A stretch of DNA of 64,000 bases. It comes from Rummeliibacillus sp. POC4 (GTDB taxonomy: Bacteria > Bacillota > Bacilli > Bacillales_A > Planococcaceae). The notes beneath the pieces are model-generated. The model made no database searches. It was given only the letters and a program-made list of their open reading frames with translations, and was not told the origin of the DNA. The position numbers were made by a program, and so were the translations under genes. The stretch spans positions 29,327 through 93,326 of the forward strand of contig NZ_QWUA01000002.1 in the NCBI RefSeq assembly GCF_003576525.1, written 5' to 3'. Below are positions 32,691 to 42,508 of the stretch, piece by piece (positions within the stretch are counted from its first letter, which is position 1; every line of letters begins with the position of its first letter).

Positions 32691-34258
32691 AGCTTCAAGT
32701 TTCCTTTCTCAATTTCTTCTTGTAATGCACGAAGACGTTTATATTGTTGACGTGTTTGATCGACATAATCATTCCAAAACTCCGTTTTACCACTTTTCTT
32801 TGCAGCAGCCTTCATCTTCTTCCAAACACGTACAGCTTGTTTATAATGTTGACGTGATTTTTGATTTAACTCATTCATAGCAAGTGCATGATAAAGCGGC
32901 AGAAGTACCTCAGGTTTTTCTTCTAATACCGTTTTTAATCCACACAGCTCCAAATAGGCAAGCGAAGAAGGAAAACGATGATGAAGTGCGGTCCATTCAG
33001 TAAAGCGACCACGTTCTATTAAAAACAGAGAATAAGGTTGCATACCGTACATACCTGAAGCTGAAAATAAAACTTCTGCTTCTTCGTCATTAAGATGAAC
33101 TTTTGAACATAATTTATTGAAAGCATTCACAAATGCTGAGCGATATCGGGTTGATAGCCAACTATTGATGAATGAGTTTAAATAAGGAAGCATTGCACGT
33201 ACAATCATGGAAAGCGCTTGGTCATCTTCGTTGCGGTCTGCAAATCTTGCTAAATCCATCCATATAAGCATATCCGCTTCATTTAAATCGATAAGCTTTT
33301 GTTCAAGTTGATCGTATTTTTTTAACATGATTAAGAACATCGATTCAATACTTTCAACTTTAACATCATCAGCAATATGTCGATCATTCTTGATCAAAGC
33401 TAGTTCTGTTTCTCGACGGGATTTCTCATTAAACATAGATTCCCAGAAAAACGTATAGATGTATAACCTTTGTTCAAAGTAGCCTTTTTGGTGTAACAAA
33501 AAATAATTGACTATTTTTTGCAATGTATCATAGAAAGGGTCTGTCGCAAAAAGACGAGGTTTTGAAGAAGTTAAGCGAATAAAATCCTTCACTTTTTCTG
33601 CTTCATGTTCTATAAAATTATTGTAATATGTTTTATAAGATTCGTTTGTCGGATGCAGATGTTTCCATGTGTGAGATAACAAAGCAATATGCGTAAATAA
33701 TTTATATAAGCTTTGCCATTCACGCTCAAGCGGAGTATGCTGGAAAATTTGTCGTTGCATATCAGCGAAAATACTCTCAACTAAATATGGATTCATAACA
33801 GGTTGACTGTACAAATTGCTCTTATAAACATTCTGAACTAAACGCAACCAAGCTTCTGGAGATCGCTCATCTTTTAACAAATTCATCTGAGCTGATTTTT
33901 TCGCCCGAAATCCTTCAAGCCATGTTGATAAAGAATCAATATATTGATATAGAACAAACAAAGCCGCCAGTTTATGACGGCACCAATGTTCTTTTGGACA
34001 ATCACAAGTTAGACTGTCAGAATTTATTTGAAATGTCACGTTCGTCGGTGTTGCGTCTTGAACTACAAAAGAAATGACATTACGTTCTTCACTATAAGTA
34101 GTAATCTTTACATAGTTATGACGAGCTAAAAAAGCAGCACGTCTGACTAACTCGTCATCTTCACTATTTGTTGTATGAAGATCTAAACTAATTTGAGCCA
34201 TTTGATTACGAATAAAATCCTCGTAACGTTTGGCAATATCAGAAATATTCGTATTCAT
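32687..34258 (-). CDS. ywqB: SWIM zinc-finger protein YwqB
   Basis: A 523-residue partner of the SNF2 helicase. The SWIM motif CxCx(n)CxH is visible as LTCDCPKEHWCRHKLA near residue 95-110. The rest is alpha-helical and repeat-like. The ATG at 34258 follows AGGAGCGATGAT; a frame 11 codons longer would include that site. Likely binds DNA or protein to target YwqA. Confidence 0.9.
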   Translation of the reverse strand: MNTNISDIAKRYEDFIRNQMAQISLDLHTTNSEDDELVRRAAFLARHNYVKITTYSEERNVISFVVQDATPTNVTFQINSDSLTCDCPKEHWCRHKLAALFVLYQYIDSLSTWLEGFRAKKSAQMNLLKDERSPEAWLRLVQNVYKSNLYSQPVMNPYLVESIFADMQRQIFQHTPLEREWQSLYKLFTHIALLSHTWKHLHPTNESYKTYYNNFIEHEAEKVKDFIRLTSSKPRLFATDPFYDTLQKIVNYFLLHQKGYFEQRLYIYTFFWESMFNEKSRRETELALIKNDRHIADDVKVESIESMFLIMLKKYDQLEQKLIDLNEADMLIWMDLARFADRNEDDQALSMIVRAMLPYLNSFINSWLSTRYRSAFVNAFNKLCSKVHLNDEEAEVLFSASGMYGMQPYSLFLIERGRFTEWTALHHRFPSSLAYLELCGLKTVLEEKPEVLLPLYHALAMNELNQKSRQHYKQAVRVWKKMKAAAKKSGKTEFWNDYVDQTRQQYKRLRALQEEIEKGNLKL

Positions 34259-34479
34259 ATCATCGCTCCTGCAAAAAAACTTTCCTTTCATTATAAATCT
34301 TTTTCATACTATTCGTAAATGTAAAAGGAAGTTTTTCAATACAAAGTCATGTAACGTTGTTTTAATTTGCTGAAAACAGCAGAAAAGTTCTGAAAAGACG
34401 ACAAATATTTTAGTGTCATTTAAGAGTGTTTAATGATACTATATTAATAATCAGAATATTCCTTCGAAGGAGGGGGCCT

Positions 34480-34944
34480 ATGTTAGAAGTAAAAAGAATG
34501 GAACCTTTCTACACGAAACGAGATGGTGCTCGCCTGAAAATGGTCTTTGCTTACCAATACTTCTCTATTATTAAGGATGAGGAATTATTCCATTTCATCC
34601 CTGTAGAAGGAAAGGAAATAGTGATTAATCTATCATCATTACAAATTGAAAACCTATCTGAAGTTTTCGTATTCCAAAAGGGCAGCCGTTTCATACGTCT
34701 ACCTTTGTATCAATTATTACTTGTTTCAAATATTCACGATCACCTAGAACTAATTTTAGATGAACTGCAATTGAAACGTGGTGAACAGCTTTTAGAGGCA
34801 CCATCAGAATTGGATATACTCATAAAAGAACTGGAAGATTCCAATCGCTTACGGTTGATCGATGAAGCTTTAGAACAACGCGATGAAGAGTTATTTTACA
34901 CACTTGCAAAAGATTTAAAACCTATGGAGGACTTAAGAAATTGA
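34480..34944 (+). CDS. IDEAL-domain protein
   Basis: A 154-residue protein ending in an IDEAL domain (RLRLIDEALEQRDEELFYTLAKDL, about residues 120-145), a short helical motif also found at the C-terminus of YpiB-type UPF0302 proteins. The N-terminal 100 residues are beta-rich and of no family I recognise. ATG 34480 follows GGAGGGGG; the frame upstream of it lacks support. Divergent from ywqB and closed by a terminator. Confidence 0.75.
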   Translation: MLEVKRMEPFYTKRDGARLKMVFAYQYFSIIKDEELFHFIPVEGKEIVINLSSLQIENLSEVFVFQKGSRFIRLPLYQLLLVSNIHDHLELILDELQLKRGEQLLEAPSELDILIKELEDSNRLRLIDEALEQRDEELFYTLAKDLKPMEDLRN

Positions 34945-34960
34945 ATACGCAACACTCTTA

Positions 34961-35000
34961 AAAAGCACCTATTCATTGCTAAATGACTAGGTGCTTTTGA
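34961..35000 (+). terminator. Intrinsic terminator after the IDEAL-domain gene
   Basis: A perfect 11-bp stem AAAAGCACCTA / TAGGTGCTTTT (34961-34971 and 34988-34998). Confidence 0.85.
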
Positions 35001-35124
35001 CGTGCAGCTAGATAATTCGATAATCCCATCGCACAATAAAGATAATATGCACCTTCCACAACAAATTATCCCTCTTATATAAAATTTTCACTTAGAAATT
35101 AATGAGAAAACGCATTAATCTAAT

Positions 35125-35367
35125 CTAACGAATCCAGAAAAAAACAAATAGCACGAGAAACAAAACCGCCATACTTCCTCCATAAATCCAAATCACCGCA
35201 TCAAAAAAATCCAGCCCTAAGCGTCTCCATAACCTCCTCATCATCATCCCCCAATTTCTTTTCATCCTTACCCAAACATATGCAAGGCTAAACATTAATG
35301 ACAGTAAATAGATGAATCTAAGGAAGATTATGTACTCTAATCCAAACTTTTTACGAATCAAACCCAT
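35125..35367 (-). CDS. Possible small basic membrane protein
   Basis: An 80-residue frame with two hydrophobic stretches (IIFLRFIYLLSLMFSLAYVW and AVIWIYGGSMAVLFLVLFVF) around a basic, Met/Arg-rich middle. No clear ribosome binding site at the first ATG; an internal start is possible. No family recognised. It could be a real small membrane protein or a chance frame. Confidence 0.35.
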   Translation of the reverse strand: MGLIRKKFGLEYIIFLRFIYLLSLMFSLAYVWVRMKRNWGMMMRRLWRRLGLDFFDAVIWIYGGSMAVLFLVLFVFFWIR

Positions 35368-36098
35368 AACTAAATGACTAAATCTAATTTAACTGTTTGG
35401 CACTTATTTTAAATTGAGACATATAGACACAAGTACATACAAAAGTACATATATAGAAAATTCATCCTATAAATAAGAAAATTTATAACACATAAATGGA
35501 CCTATGCGGATAAAAAGAGTAGATATTCAATTTTTATATGAAAATAAATAACTAAATACAATTAGAGCTTGATATATAACAAATACCAAATCAAGAAAAA
35601 TAACTTTATTGTCTAATAGCTAGAAATTGTTATAGTTATTTTTTACTGATTAGTAATTAAAATTTAAATATCCAAATGACATGCTTTTATCCTTTTTGGG
35701 TGTAATTATGCATTTTTTATTTTATGAATTATAAGGTTATTATATTTATCACTTTTAAAATCCCCATGAAACCAGTAATAACAGGCACTTTTAGTAGTTA
35801 GATTCGGTTTTCAATCCTCTAAATTAAATACTAAAGTCCCCCATGTGATTAGTAGAAAACAATTAATTTTGAAAATTCTAAAAACTTTCGACATAGACTA
35901 ACAAAATTTTTGATTTTGTTAATATATAGTAACTTTAACAACTAGAGAATGTATCCACACCTTTGAATCTATTTACCTAAATGCCATTTGGGAAAGGGGG
36001 GAAAGGTGTTTTCTTTTTCTTTGGACTTATTAAGTTATCTTAAATTTTCTTACATCTAGAAAACGAGTAACACCCAAAAAATAGAGGGAGGAATGCGA
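35368..36098. other. 730-bp AT-rich region upstream of bpr
   Basis: No supported gene. Contents: a 0A-box-like site TTCGACA (35887-35893, TGTCGAA inverted); a small hairpin AACAAAAT / ATTTTGTT (35900-35920); and, in the probable leader, ACACCTTT (35957-35964) pairing with AAAGGTGT (36002-36009) followed by a T-rich run. The last could be a terminator or attenuator about 90 bp before bpr. No -35/-10 pair stands out. Confidence 0.45.
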
Positions 36099-39000
36099 AT
36101 GGAAAGGAAAGGACGTTATGCTAAAGCATTGAGTCTTGCTACATCAGCACTTATGGCATTTTCGATGCTAACGCCCAACATTGCAGGAGCGAAAACAAAT
36201 GAGATTCACTCATCATTCAGTGAGTCCAATCAAAATTCAATTGTTGTAAAAAACAAAGTAAGTAATAGTTTACTAGAGGATTTCAAAGATGATGAAAAAC
36301 TAACTTTCTTGATTAAATTTAAAGACAAATCATCTGTCAACAAAGTAGCTACACAAGCTAGAAAAAGTGCAGAGAAGGACAACCTATCAGCACAACAAAC
36401 GAAATTTGTGCAACGCTCTGCAGTAGTATCGGATTTAAAGGCGACATCTCTTGAATCACAAGAATCCGTAAAGCAATATCTTGAGAAAGAAGTTAAAAAG
36501 GGCAATGCAAAAGACATTGAGTCTTACTATATCGTAAATGGTATGGCTGTTACGGCTACAAAAGAGGTAGCAGAGAAGGTTGCAACTTTTGAGGAAGTAG
36601 AAAAAGTACTACCAAATGAAACACGCCAACTTTATACGACCAAGGTAAGTTCTGAAGAAGATCCATCATTTTTGAAAGTGAAGGATCTACCTAAAACGAA
36701 AAAAACTGCTGAAACAAAAGCAAAAAATGCAGTTGAAGAAAAAGCTAAAACTTCAAGTATTGAGTGGAATGTTGAACGTGTAAAAGCTCCAGAAGCTTGG
36801 GAGATGGGTATTGATGGTAGCGGTACGGTAGTCGCAAGTATTGATACTGGTGTTCAATGGGACCACCCTGCATTGAAAGAAAAGTATCGTGGGTACAATA
36901 AGGCTACTGGGCAAGTATCAAACGATTTTAACTGGTTTGATGCAACCTCAGCTGGACGAGCTACACCATACGATGATCTTGGACATGGAACACATGTAAC
37001 AGGAACAATGGTCGGTAGCGAACCGAATGGCACCAACCAAATCGGTGTAGCACCCGGTGCAAAATTCATCTCCGTTAAAGCATTTACTTCTAATGGAGGA
37101 ACAGATACAGACCTTTTAGAAGCAGCAGAATGGATTTTGGCGCCAACAGACTCAAGCGGTAACGCACGAGTAGATATGGCACCTGACGTAGTAAACAATT
37201 CATGGGGCGGCGGTCCTGGACTTGATGAATGGTACCGTGACGTTGTACGAAATTGGCGTGCAGCTGAAATTTTCCCAGAGTTCTCTGCAGGAAACACAAC
37301 ACTCACAAATCCAGGTGGAGCTGGTTCAGTAGCCGCACCAGCAAACTATCCTGAAAGTTTTGCAACAGGCGCAATTGATATCAATAACAAAGTAGCAAGC
37401 TTCTCATTACGTGGGCCATCACCGTATGACAAAATAAAACCAGATATCTCTGCTCCAGGAGTTAATATCCGTTCATCTGTACCAGGTAGCGTGTATGAAG
37501 GCGGATGGAATGGAACATCTATGGCTGGTCCAGCTGTTTCTGGTGTAGCAGCACTTCTTCGTCAAGTAAGTGCAAATTTAACTGTTGATGAGATGGAAGA
37601 TATCTTACTCGAAACAGCAACACCATTAACAGACTCACAATATCCACAAACGCCAAACCATGGTTATGGATATGGATTAGTTGACGCTTACCAAGCAGTA
37701 TCATCCATCGCTACTGGTCTAGGAACTATAGATGGACAAGTAACGAAGCAAGGTGAAGATGATGAAGCACCAGTCCTAAAACATACTGCACCAAAAGAAA
37801 CTTATGCGGGTATGGATTTAGAGCTAACTGCAAGTGCGTCGGATAATATTAGCGTTGCATCTGTTGTTTTAAAATATAAAGATGCCAACGGTGATTGGAA
37901 AAATATCGAAGCACTCCGTAAATCTGGCGACTATAAATCAGGCGAATTCAGTGTGAAAGTCCCTGGCGAAAATGTTCCAGTTGGTGACTTCAAATATAAA
38001 TGGGTTGTCAATGACTTTGGTAACAATGAAGTTGTAAGTGATGAGTACACTGTAAAAGTCAAACCAGGCATTACAGTAGGTTATTCTGAAGACTTAGAAT
38101 CCCAACCAGTTGGATGGACATCATTTGGTAACCAAAATAGCTGGGAATGGGGTAAACCAACTTCTGGCCCAGGAAATGCTGCATCTGGCGAAAAAGTTTA
38201 TGCTACTAACTTAGCAGGAAACTATGCGAACAGTATGAATGCAACATTAGTGATGCCACCAATCGATCTTCCAGAAGGAAATGCATTTTTACAATTTAAA
38301 CAATGGTTTAATTTTGAAAAGTCTACTTCTGGTAGGGAATATGATTATGGCACAGTTTTCGTCTCAACAAACAATGAAGACTGGACACAACTAATGAGAG
38401 TTTCTGGCGCGTCGAATGGTTGGCTAGATGCTGAAGTAGACCTATCTGCATATGCTGGTCAACGTATTTATATTGGCTTTAATGGATTCTCAGATTCAAG
38501 TGTTCAAAAAGAAGGCTGGTATATTGATGACATAGCATTAACAGACAGTTCTCAAGCTAGTAAAGTATCAAAAGGTAAAGATAAGAAAACAGGTGTGATT
38601 GTTGTAAGTGGTAAAGGAAAAGACAAGAATTCTAAAAAAGAAGCGATTGATCCTAAAACTATTAAACCAACAAAACCTGAAAAAGAATCAGTTCCTGTTG
38701 AAGAAAAAGTTGTCAATCCAACACTTCTACCATTAGGAGCACAAGTAAGCATTTTAGAATCTAATCGTTCTGTATATTCAGATCCTGCTACAGGTTCATA
38801 TTCATTGAAACATAGTACAGGAACATTTACAGCAAAAGCGGAAGCTTATGGATTCTCATCTAAACAGCAATCTGTAACAGTTGAAGCAGATGAAACATCA
38901 ACGGCTAACTTCACATTACAAGAAATCGCTCAAAACACAGTAAGCGGTAAGATTACTGATGAGTCAACAGGTGAAGGAATCGAAGGCGCAACACTTCTGC

Positions 39001-40517
39001 TTAAAGAAGATGCAAATATTGCACCTGTAACAACAGATGCTGAAGGTAATTACTCTATTAAAGCTTATCATGGGGACTATACATTAAAAGTAGTTGCTCG
39101 TGGATACAATAGCCAAGAGTTTACTGTTTCAATCGGTGAAGAAGCAAAATCGAAGGATATTCAATTAAAACCATTCTACACTTACCCTGGTGGAGAAATT
39201 GGATACGATGATGGAACGGCTGAAAATGCACGTGCATTCAATGCAGCAGGTAATGCATGGGCAGTGAAAATGTCACTCCCAGAAAACGAAAAGCAAGGGA
39301 TTGTAACAGATGGCGTATTCCGTTTCTGGGATACAACATGGCCAAACCCTGGTGGCACAGTATTTGAAGTAGAAGTATGGGATGCAACTGGTGCTGAAGG
39401 TACTCCAGGTAAAAAACTTGCAGGTCCAATTAATGCAACTGCTCTACGTAATGGCGAATGGACTGTTGTTGACTTAAGTGAGCACAATATCATTGTTAAC
39501 GGCGACTTCTATATGGTATATCGCCAAACAAATGCAAATCCAAATGCTCCTGGCCTTGCAACAGATGAAGATGGCAAAAATGCGGAAAGAAGTTATCAAG
39601 CTGTTTCTGGCACATGGTCTAAATCACCAGCAGAAGAGGGTAACTATATGATTCGCGCACGCGTTAGCTATGAGGTGAATGCACCAGTTATCACTTCACC
39701 AGTAGCAGAGTCGGTAACAAGTGAATCTGCGGTTCAAGTTGAAGGGAAGGCTTCACCAACAACAGAAATCACCCTAAAACAAAATGGCAAAGAAGCTGGT
39801 AAAGTAGTTGTTGGCTCTGACGGTAAATTCTCAATCCCAGCTACACTAGTAGAAGGGGAGAACACGTTATCAGCAGTATCTAAACTGGCTGGTAAAGTAA
39901 CTGGAGAATCTGAAGCGATTAAAGTAACTTTAGATACAGAAAATCCTACTTTGACTATCGACAGTCCACAAGATAGCTCAAAAACAAATCGTGAAACTGT
40001 AACAGTTGAAGGAACAATTGCTGATGCTAACCTTGACTGGGTTAAAGTAAACGGCAAAGAAGCCAAAGTATCAAACGGTAAATACTCTCTTCGTATCCTT
40101 TTAGATGAAGGTACTAATGAGATCAAAGTAGTGGCACAAGACAAAGCAAAAAATAAAGTAACGAAAAAAGTAACTGTAACTGCAGATTACACTGCACCAG
40201 TAATTGAAAACTTAACACCAGCAAAAGATCTTACATTGACAACTGGTAAAACAGTTAAAATCGTCTTTGATAGTGAGCCGGATGTGAAAGCAACATTCCT
40301 CATCCACATGCCATTAACAAACGTAAATGATACTGTATCAAACGCTACAGAACTCCCACTGACTGAAGAATCAGATGGTCATTATGTAGGATACTGGACT
40401 GTACCAGATGGAACTGTAGCAGACGGAGCAGTGATCGAAGTTAAAGCGGTCGACAGCTTCAAAAACGAAACACGTCAAAAAGCTGCTGGTAAACTGTATA
40501 TTAATCTATCGAAATAA
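36099..40517 (+). CDS. bpr: Secreted subtilisin-family protease, bacillopeptidase F
   Basis: A secreted S8 protease of about 1472 residues. Order: signal peptide (about 1-31, LTPNIAGA-K); inhibitor I9-type propeptide to about 185; a Lys/Ala linker; the catalytic domain (about 220-535) with Asp249 (ASIDTGVQWDHP), His296 (LGHGTHVTG), oxyanion Asn399 (SAGN) and Ser474 (NGTSMAGPAV). A long tail follows with a jelly-roll-like region (SWEWGKPTSGPGNAASGEKVY), two carboxypeptidase-regulatory/CnaB-like repeats and two Ig-like repeats near the end. Strong resemblance to B. subtilis Bpr in sequence and length (about 1430). No LPXTG anchor. ATG 36099 lies 8 bp after GGGAGG. Confidence 0.93.
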   Translation: MERKGRYAKALSLATSALMAFSMLTPNIAGAKTNEIHSSFSESNQNSIVVKNKVSNSLLEDFKDDEKLTFLIKFKDKSSVNKVATQARKSAEKDNLSAQQTKFVQRSAVVSDLKATSLESQESVKQYLEKEVKKGNAKDIESYYIVNGMAVTATKEVAEKVATFEEVEKVLPNETRQLYTTKVSSEEDPSFLKVKDLPKTKKTAETKAKNAVEEKAKTSSIEWNVERVKAPEAWEMGIDGSGTVVASIDTGVQWDHPALKEKYRGYNKATGQVSNDFNWFDATSAGRATPYDDLGHGTHVTGTMVGSEPNGTNQIGVAPGAKFISVKAFTSNGGTDTDLLEAAEWILAPTDSSGNARVDMAPDVVNNSWGGGPGLDEWYRDVVRNWRAAEIFPEFSAGNTTLTNPGGAGSVAAPANYPESFATGAIDINNKVASFSLRGPSPYDKIKPDISAPGVNIRSSVPGSVYEGGWNGTSMAGPAVSGVAALLRQVSANLTVDEMEDILLETATPLTDSQYPQTPNHGYGYGLVDAYQAVSSIATGLGTIDGQVTKQGEDDEAPVLKHTAPKETYAGMDLELTASASDNISVASVVLKYKDANGDWKNIEALRKSGDYKSGEFSVKVPGENVPVGDFKYKWVVNDFGNNEVVSDEYTVKVKPGITVGYSEDLESQPVGWTSFGNQNSWEWGKPTSGPGNAASGEKVYATNLAGNYANSMNATLVMPPIDLPEGNAFLQFKQWFNFEKSTSGREYDYGTVFVSTNNEDWTQLMRVSGASNGWLDAEVDLSAYAGQRIYIGFNGFSDSSVQKEGWYIDDIALTDSSQASKVSKGKDKKTGVIVVSGKGKDKNSKKEAIDPKTIKPTKPEKESVPVEEKVVNPTLLPLGAQVSILESNRSVYSDPATGSYSLKHSTGTFTAKAEAYGFSSKQQSVTVEADETSTANFTLQEIAQNTVSGKITDESTGEGIEGATLLLKEDANIAPVTTDAEGNYSIKAYHGDYTLKVVARGYNSQEFTVSIGEEAKSKDIQLKPFYTYPGGEIGYDDGTAENARAFNAAGNAWAVKMSLPENEKQGIVTDGVFRFWDTTWPNPGGTVFEVEVWDATGAEGTPGKKLAGPINATALRNGEWTVVDLSEHNIIVNGDFYMVYRQTNANPNAPGLATDEDGKNAERSYQAVSGTWSKSPAEEGNYMIRARVSYEVNAPVITSPVAESVTSESAVQVEGKASPTTEITLKQNGKEAGKVVVGSDGKFSIPATLVEGENTLSAVSKLAGKVTGESEAIKVTLDTENPTLTIDSPQDSSKTNRETVTVEGTIADANLDWVKVNGKEAKVSNGKYSLRILLDEGTNEIKVVAQDKAKNKVTKKVTVTADYTAPVIENLTPAKDLTLTTGKTVKIVFDSEPDVKATFLIHMPLTNVNDTVSNATELPLTEESDGHYVGYWTVPDGTVADGAVIEVKAVDSFKNETRQKAAGKLYINLSK

Positions 40518-40546
40518 CATAAAACTTACCCCTTTTAAATAATAGG

Positions 40547-40582
40547 AGATGTCATCTGTATTTTCAGATGGCATCTTTTTTT
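40547..40582 (+). terminator. Intrinsic terminator of bpr
   Basis: Stem AGATGTCATCTG / CAGATGGCATCT (40547-40558 and 40565-40576, one G-U pair), then TTTTTT. Confidence 0.92.
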
Positions 40583-40722
40583 ATGGCATAGCCCCATTCG
40601 TGCAAGAGAAAAAAAGGAATGTTTCAAAAGCTAACTTACCTCCAAATATAAAAGTACAGCATGTTACCCAACTATTCCCCATTCCCAAGTAAGCATACAC
40701 TACTATGAGAGGGTGGGGAGAC

Positions 40723-41478
40723 ATGGATGAAATCGAACAGTTGTTGGAAAATATTTTACCACCGACAGCCACTATTCTAAAATTACAAAACAACAGACCG
40801 GCCATTTTGTTGGCAGATATAGATGGAGACCGCTTAAAAGAGCTAATCGTTGCTTATCAATTTAGAGGAGAAAATTATCTTCTTTTATTAAAAAAAACAA
40901 TAGACTATTGGTACCCCGTTATGGAGATCAAAGGAAAAGGATATGCAATCACTGAGCTAATGGCAGTTCAAATAACCCCCAATGGCGTAAAATCACTAAT
41001 CGTAGGTTGGCAAATTGGAAGCATATGGTCAGAACTAATCATCTTACAGTGGAAGGGCTATGGATTCACCAATTTGCTTCCGAACAATACGGTTTATAGT
41101 AAATTATTTGTGGAAGATATGCCCGGACGATACGGAAAAGATGGTCAATACGAATTGGCAATTTGGAGTCATGATACAGGAGATGCCTATATGGTTGACG
41201 TATATCGATACGATGGCAAAGAGTTCGTACTAGCCAAAGATGTTTATCCCTATTATTTTAAAAAAGTTGTTTCTTTTTATAAACAATTAGTCCAAATCTA
41301 CAATTACTCATACTACTGGTATTATTTAGCGGATGCGCAACTAAAGGCAAAAGAACTTGATGATGCTCTAATTTCCATCGACAAAGCTCTAAACTCAACA
41401 TTCCTCTATCCATCCAAAGAAAAAATGATTGATCTAAAACAAAAAATACTCAAGAAACAATTATCGTCAGATGGATGA
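40723..41478 (+). CDS. Hypothetical protein with FG-GAP/VCBS-like repeats and a TPR-like tail
   Basis: About 251 residues and no signal peptide. The first two thirds contain beta-propeller-like blades (ILLADIDGDRLKELIVAYQF, with GDRLKEL resembling the Ca2+-binding DxDGD of FG-GAP repeats, then SLIVGWQIGS and YELAIWSHDTGDAYMVDVYRYDG). The tail (YYLADAQLKAKELDDALISIDKAL) looks like a TPR. ATG 40723 follows GGGTGGGGA. No known family name comes to mind. It may be a cytoplasmic sensor or scaffold; the function is unknown. Confidence 0.65.
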   Translation: MDEIEQLLENILPPTATILKLQNNRPAILLADIDGDRLKELIVAYQFRGENYLLLLKKTIDYWYPVMEIKGKGYAITELMAVQITPNGVKSLIVGWQIGSIWSELIILQWKGYGFTNLLPNNTVYSKLFVEDMPGRYGKDGQYELAIWSHDTGDAYMVDVYRYDGKEFVLAKDVYPYYFKKVVSFYKQLVQIYNYSYYWYYLADAQLKAKELDDALISIDKALNSTFLYPSKEKMIDLKQKILKKQLSSDG

Positions 41479-41506
41479 GTTATATATCCGTTCACATAAA
41501 AGATAA

Positions 41507-41539
41507 AAGCTCGAACTGTGAAAAACGGAATCGAGCTTT
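41507..41539 (+). terminator. Hairpin after the FG-GAP-like gene (weak terminator)
   Basis: A perfect 9-bp stem AAAGCTCGA / TCGAGCTTT (41507-41515 and 41531-41539) with a 15-base loop. Only a short T-run follows, so it may be a weak terminator. Confidence 0.6.
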
Positions 41540-41551
41540 ATTCATGCAGGA

Positions 41552-41666
41552 CTTAAATTGTGTAGAACGTGGATTCAATTTCTATAAACGCGGGAGGAGA
41601 GCTCGAAACCGCGTGACTGACCACCGAAACCGCGTGACCACCACCCAAAACCGCGTGACCTCGAAA
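41552..41666. repeat. 21-bp array B plus terminal module
   Basis: Three units of CGAAACCGCGTGAC start at 41604, 41625 and 41646, i.e. exactly 21 bp apart. Just to the left, 41552-41588 is the inverted form of the terminal module of the array C copies (minus strand reads AGAAATTGAATCCACGTTC then ACAATTTAAG). A short open frame at 41475-41714 runs through the array and looks spurious. Confidence 0.8.
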
Positions 41667-41766
41667 CCCTACCTAAATAAACCATCATCAAATCTGTTGT
41701 CTGAATCCACTTGATATCGCAAATAACTATGTACGATTATGACTTTCTGAAAAGAGGGATACATAT

Positions 41767-42474
41767 ATGAGTAAAGGACCGTGGGTGATGGAACAGGAAT
41801 GGCAGGATGTGTATTTTCTTCATTGGCCGATAATGGCAAAGGACTTGCGAGAACATGTGCCACAAGAATTGGAGATTGATACATTCGATGGAATGGCCTG
41901 GATTGGAGTTGTGTACTTTCAGATGAAACAAAAGAGTTTTAGATTTATACCACCTATTCCAGGGACAAGCTCTTTTTTGGAGCTAAACGTACGAACTTAT
42001 GTGAAATATAAGGGAAAGTCTGGTGTATATTTTTTTAACATAAACGTAAATAATCCAATCGTATCGAAGCTAGCGAGTGTAGGGGACATACTACCTTTTC
42101 AGTTTGCGAAAATGTATGAGAAAAGAGACAAAGGTACTTTAACATTTCAAAATAGAAGGGAAGAAAATGGTCATACACCAGAAACATTAATAGCCACTGT
42201 TAAACCAATATCTGAGCCAATCATGCGGACACCACTAGAATTTTGGCTAACAGAACGGCATTATCTATGGACAAAAACAACGGGGACACTGATCCGACAA
42301 TATAATGGCCATACGCAATGGGTATTACAGCGTGCACATGGAGTCGTTCATGAAAATACAATAGCGCCATATTTAATGGGCCAAGTACAAGAGAACAAAC
42401 CGATTGTCCATTATTCAAAATATAAAAAAGCTTTCCTTTACTTGCCGATAAAAGAAAGCCAGACAGAAAAATAA
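41767..42474 (+). CDS. yqjF: YqjF-like DUF2071 protein
   Basis: A 235-residue protein of the DUF2071/YqjF family, which has an acetoacetate-decarboxylase-like fold. Features: YFLHWPIMAKDLREHVPQELEIDTFDGMAWIGVVYFQM, LELNVRTYVKYKGKSGVYFF and FWLTERHYLW. Function unknown. ATG after AAGAGGG. Expressed alone. Confidence 0.85.
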   Translation: MSKGPWVMEQEWQDVYFLHWPIMAKDLREHVPQELEIDTFDGMAWIGVVYFQMKQKSFRFIPPIPGTSSFLELNVRTYVKYKGKSGVYFFNINVNNPIVSKLASVGDILPFQFAKMYEKRDKGTLTFQNRREENGHTPETLIATVKPISEPIMRTPLEFWLTERHYLWTKTTGTLIRQYNGHTQWVLQRAHGVVHENTIAPYLMGQVQENKPIVHYSKYKKAFLYLPIKESQTEK

Positions 42475-42508
42475 TAAAATTGTAGCCACATTAACAATGT
42501 TTCACACC

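Noticed and set aside
41475..41714. Possible 79-residue protein across array B
   Set aside because: It begins inside the end of the previous gene, runs through a hairpin and repeats, and has no binding site.
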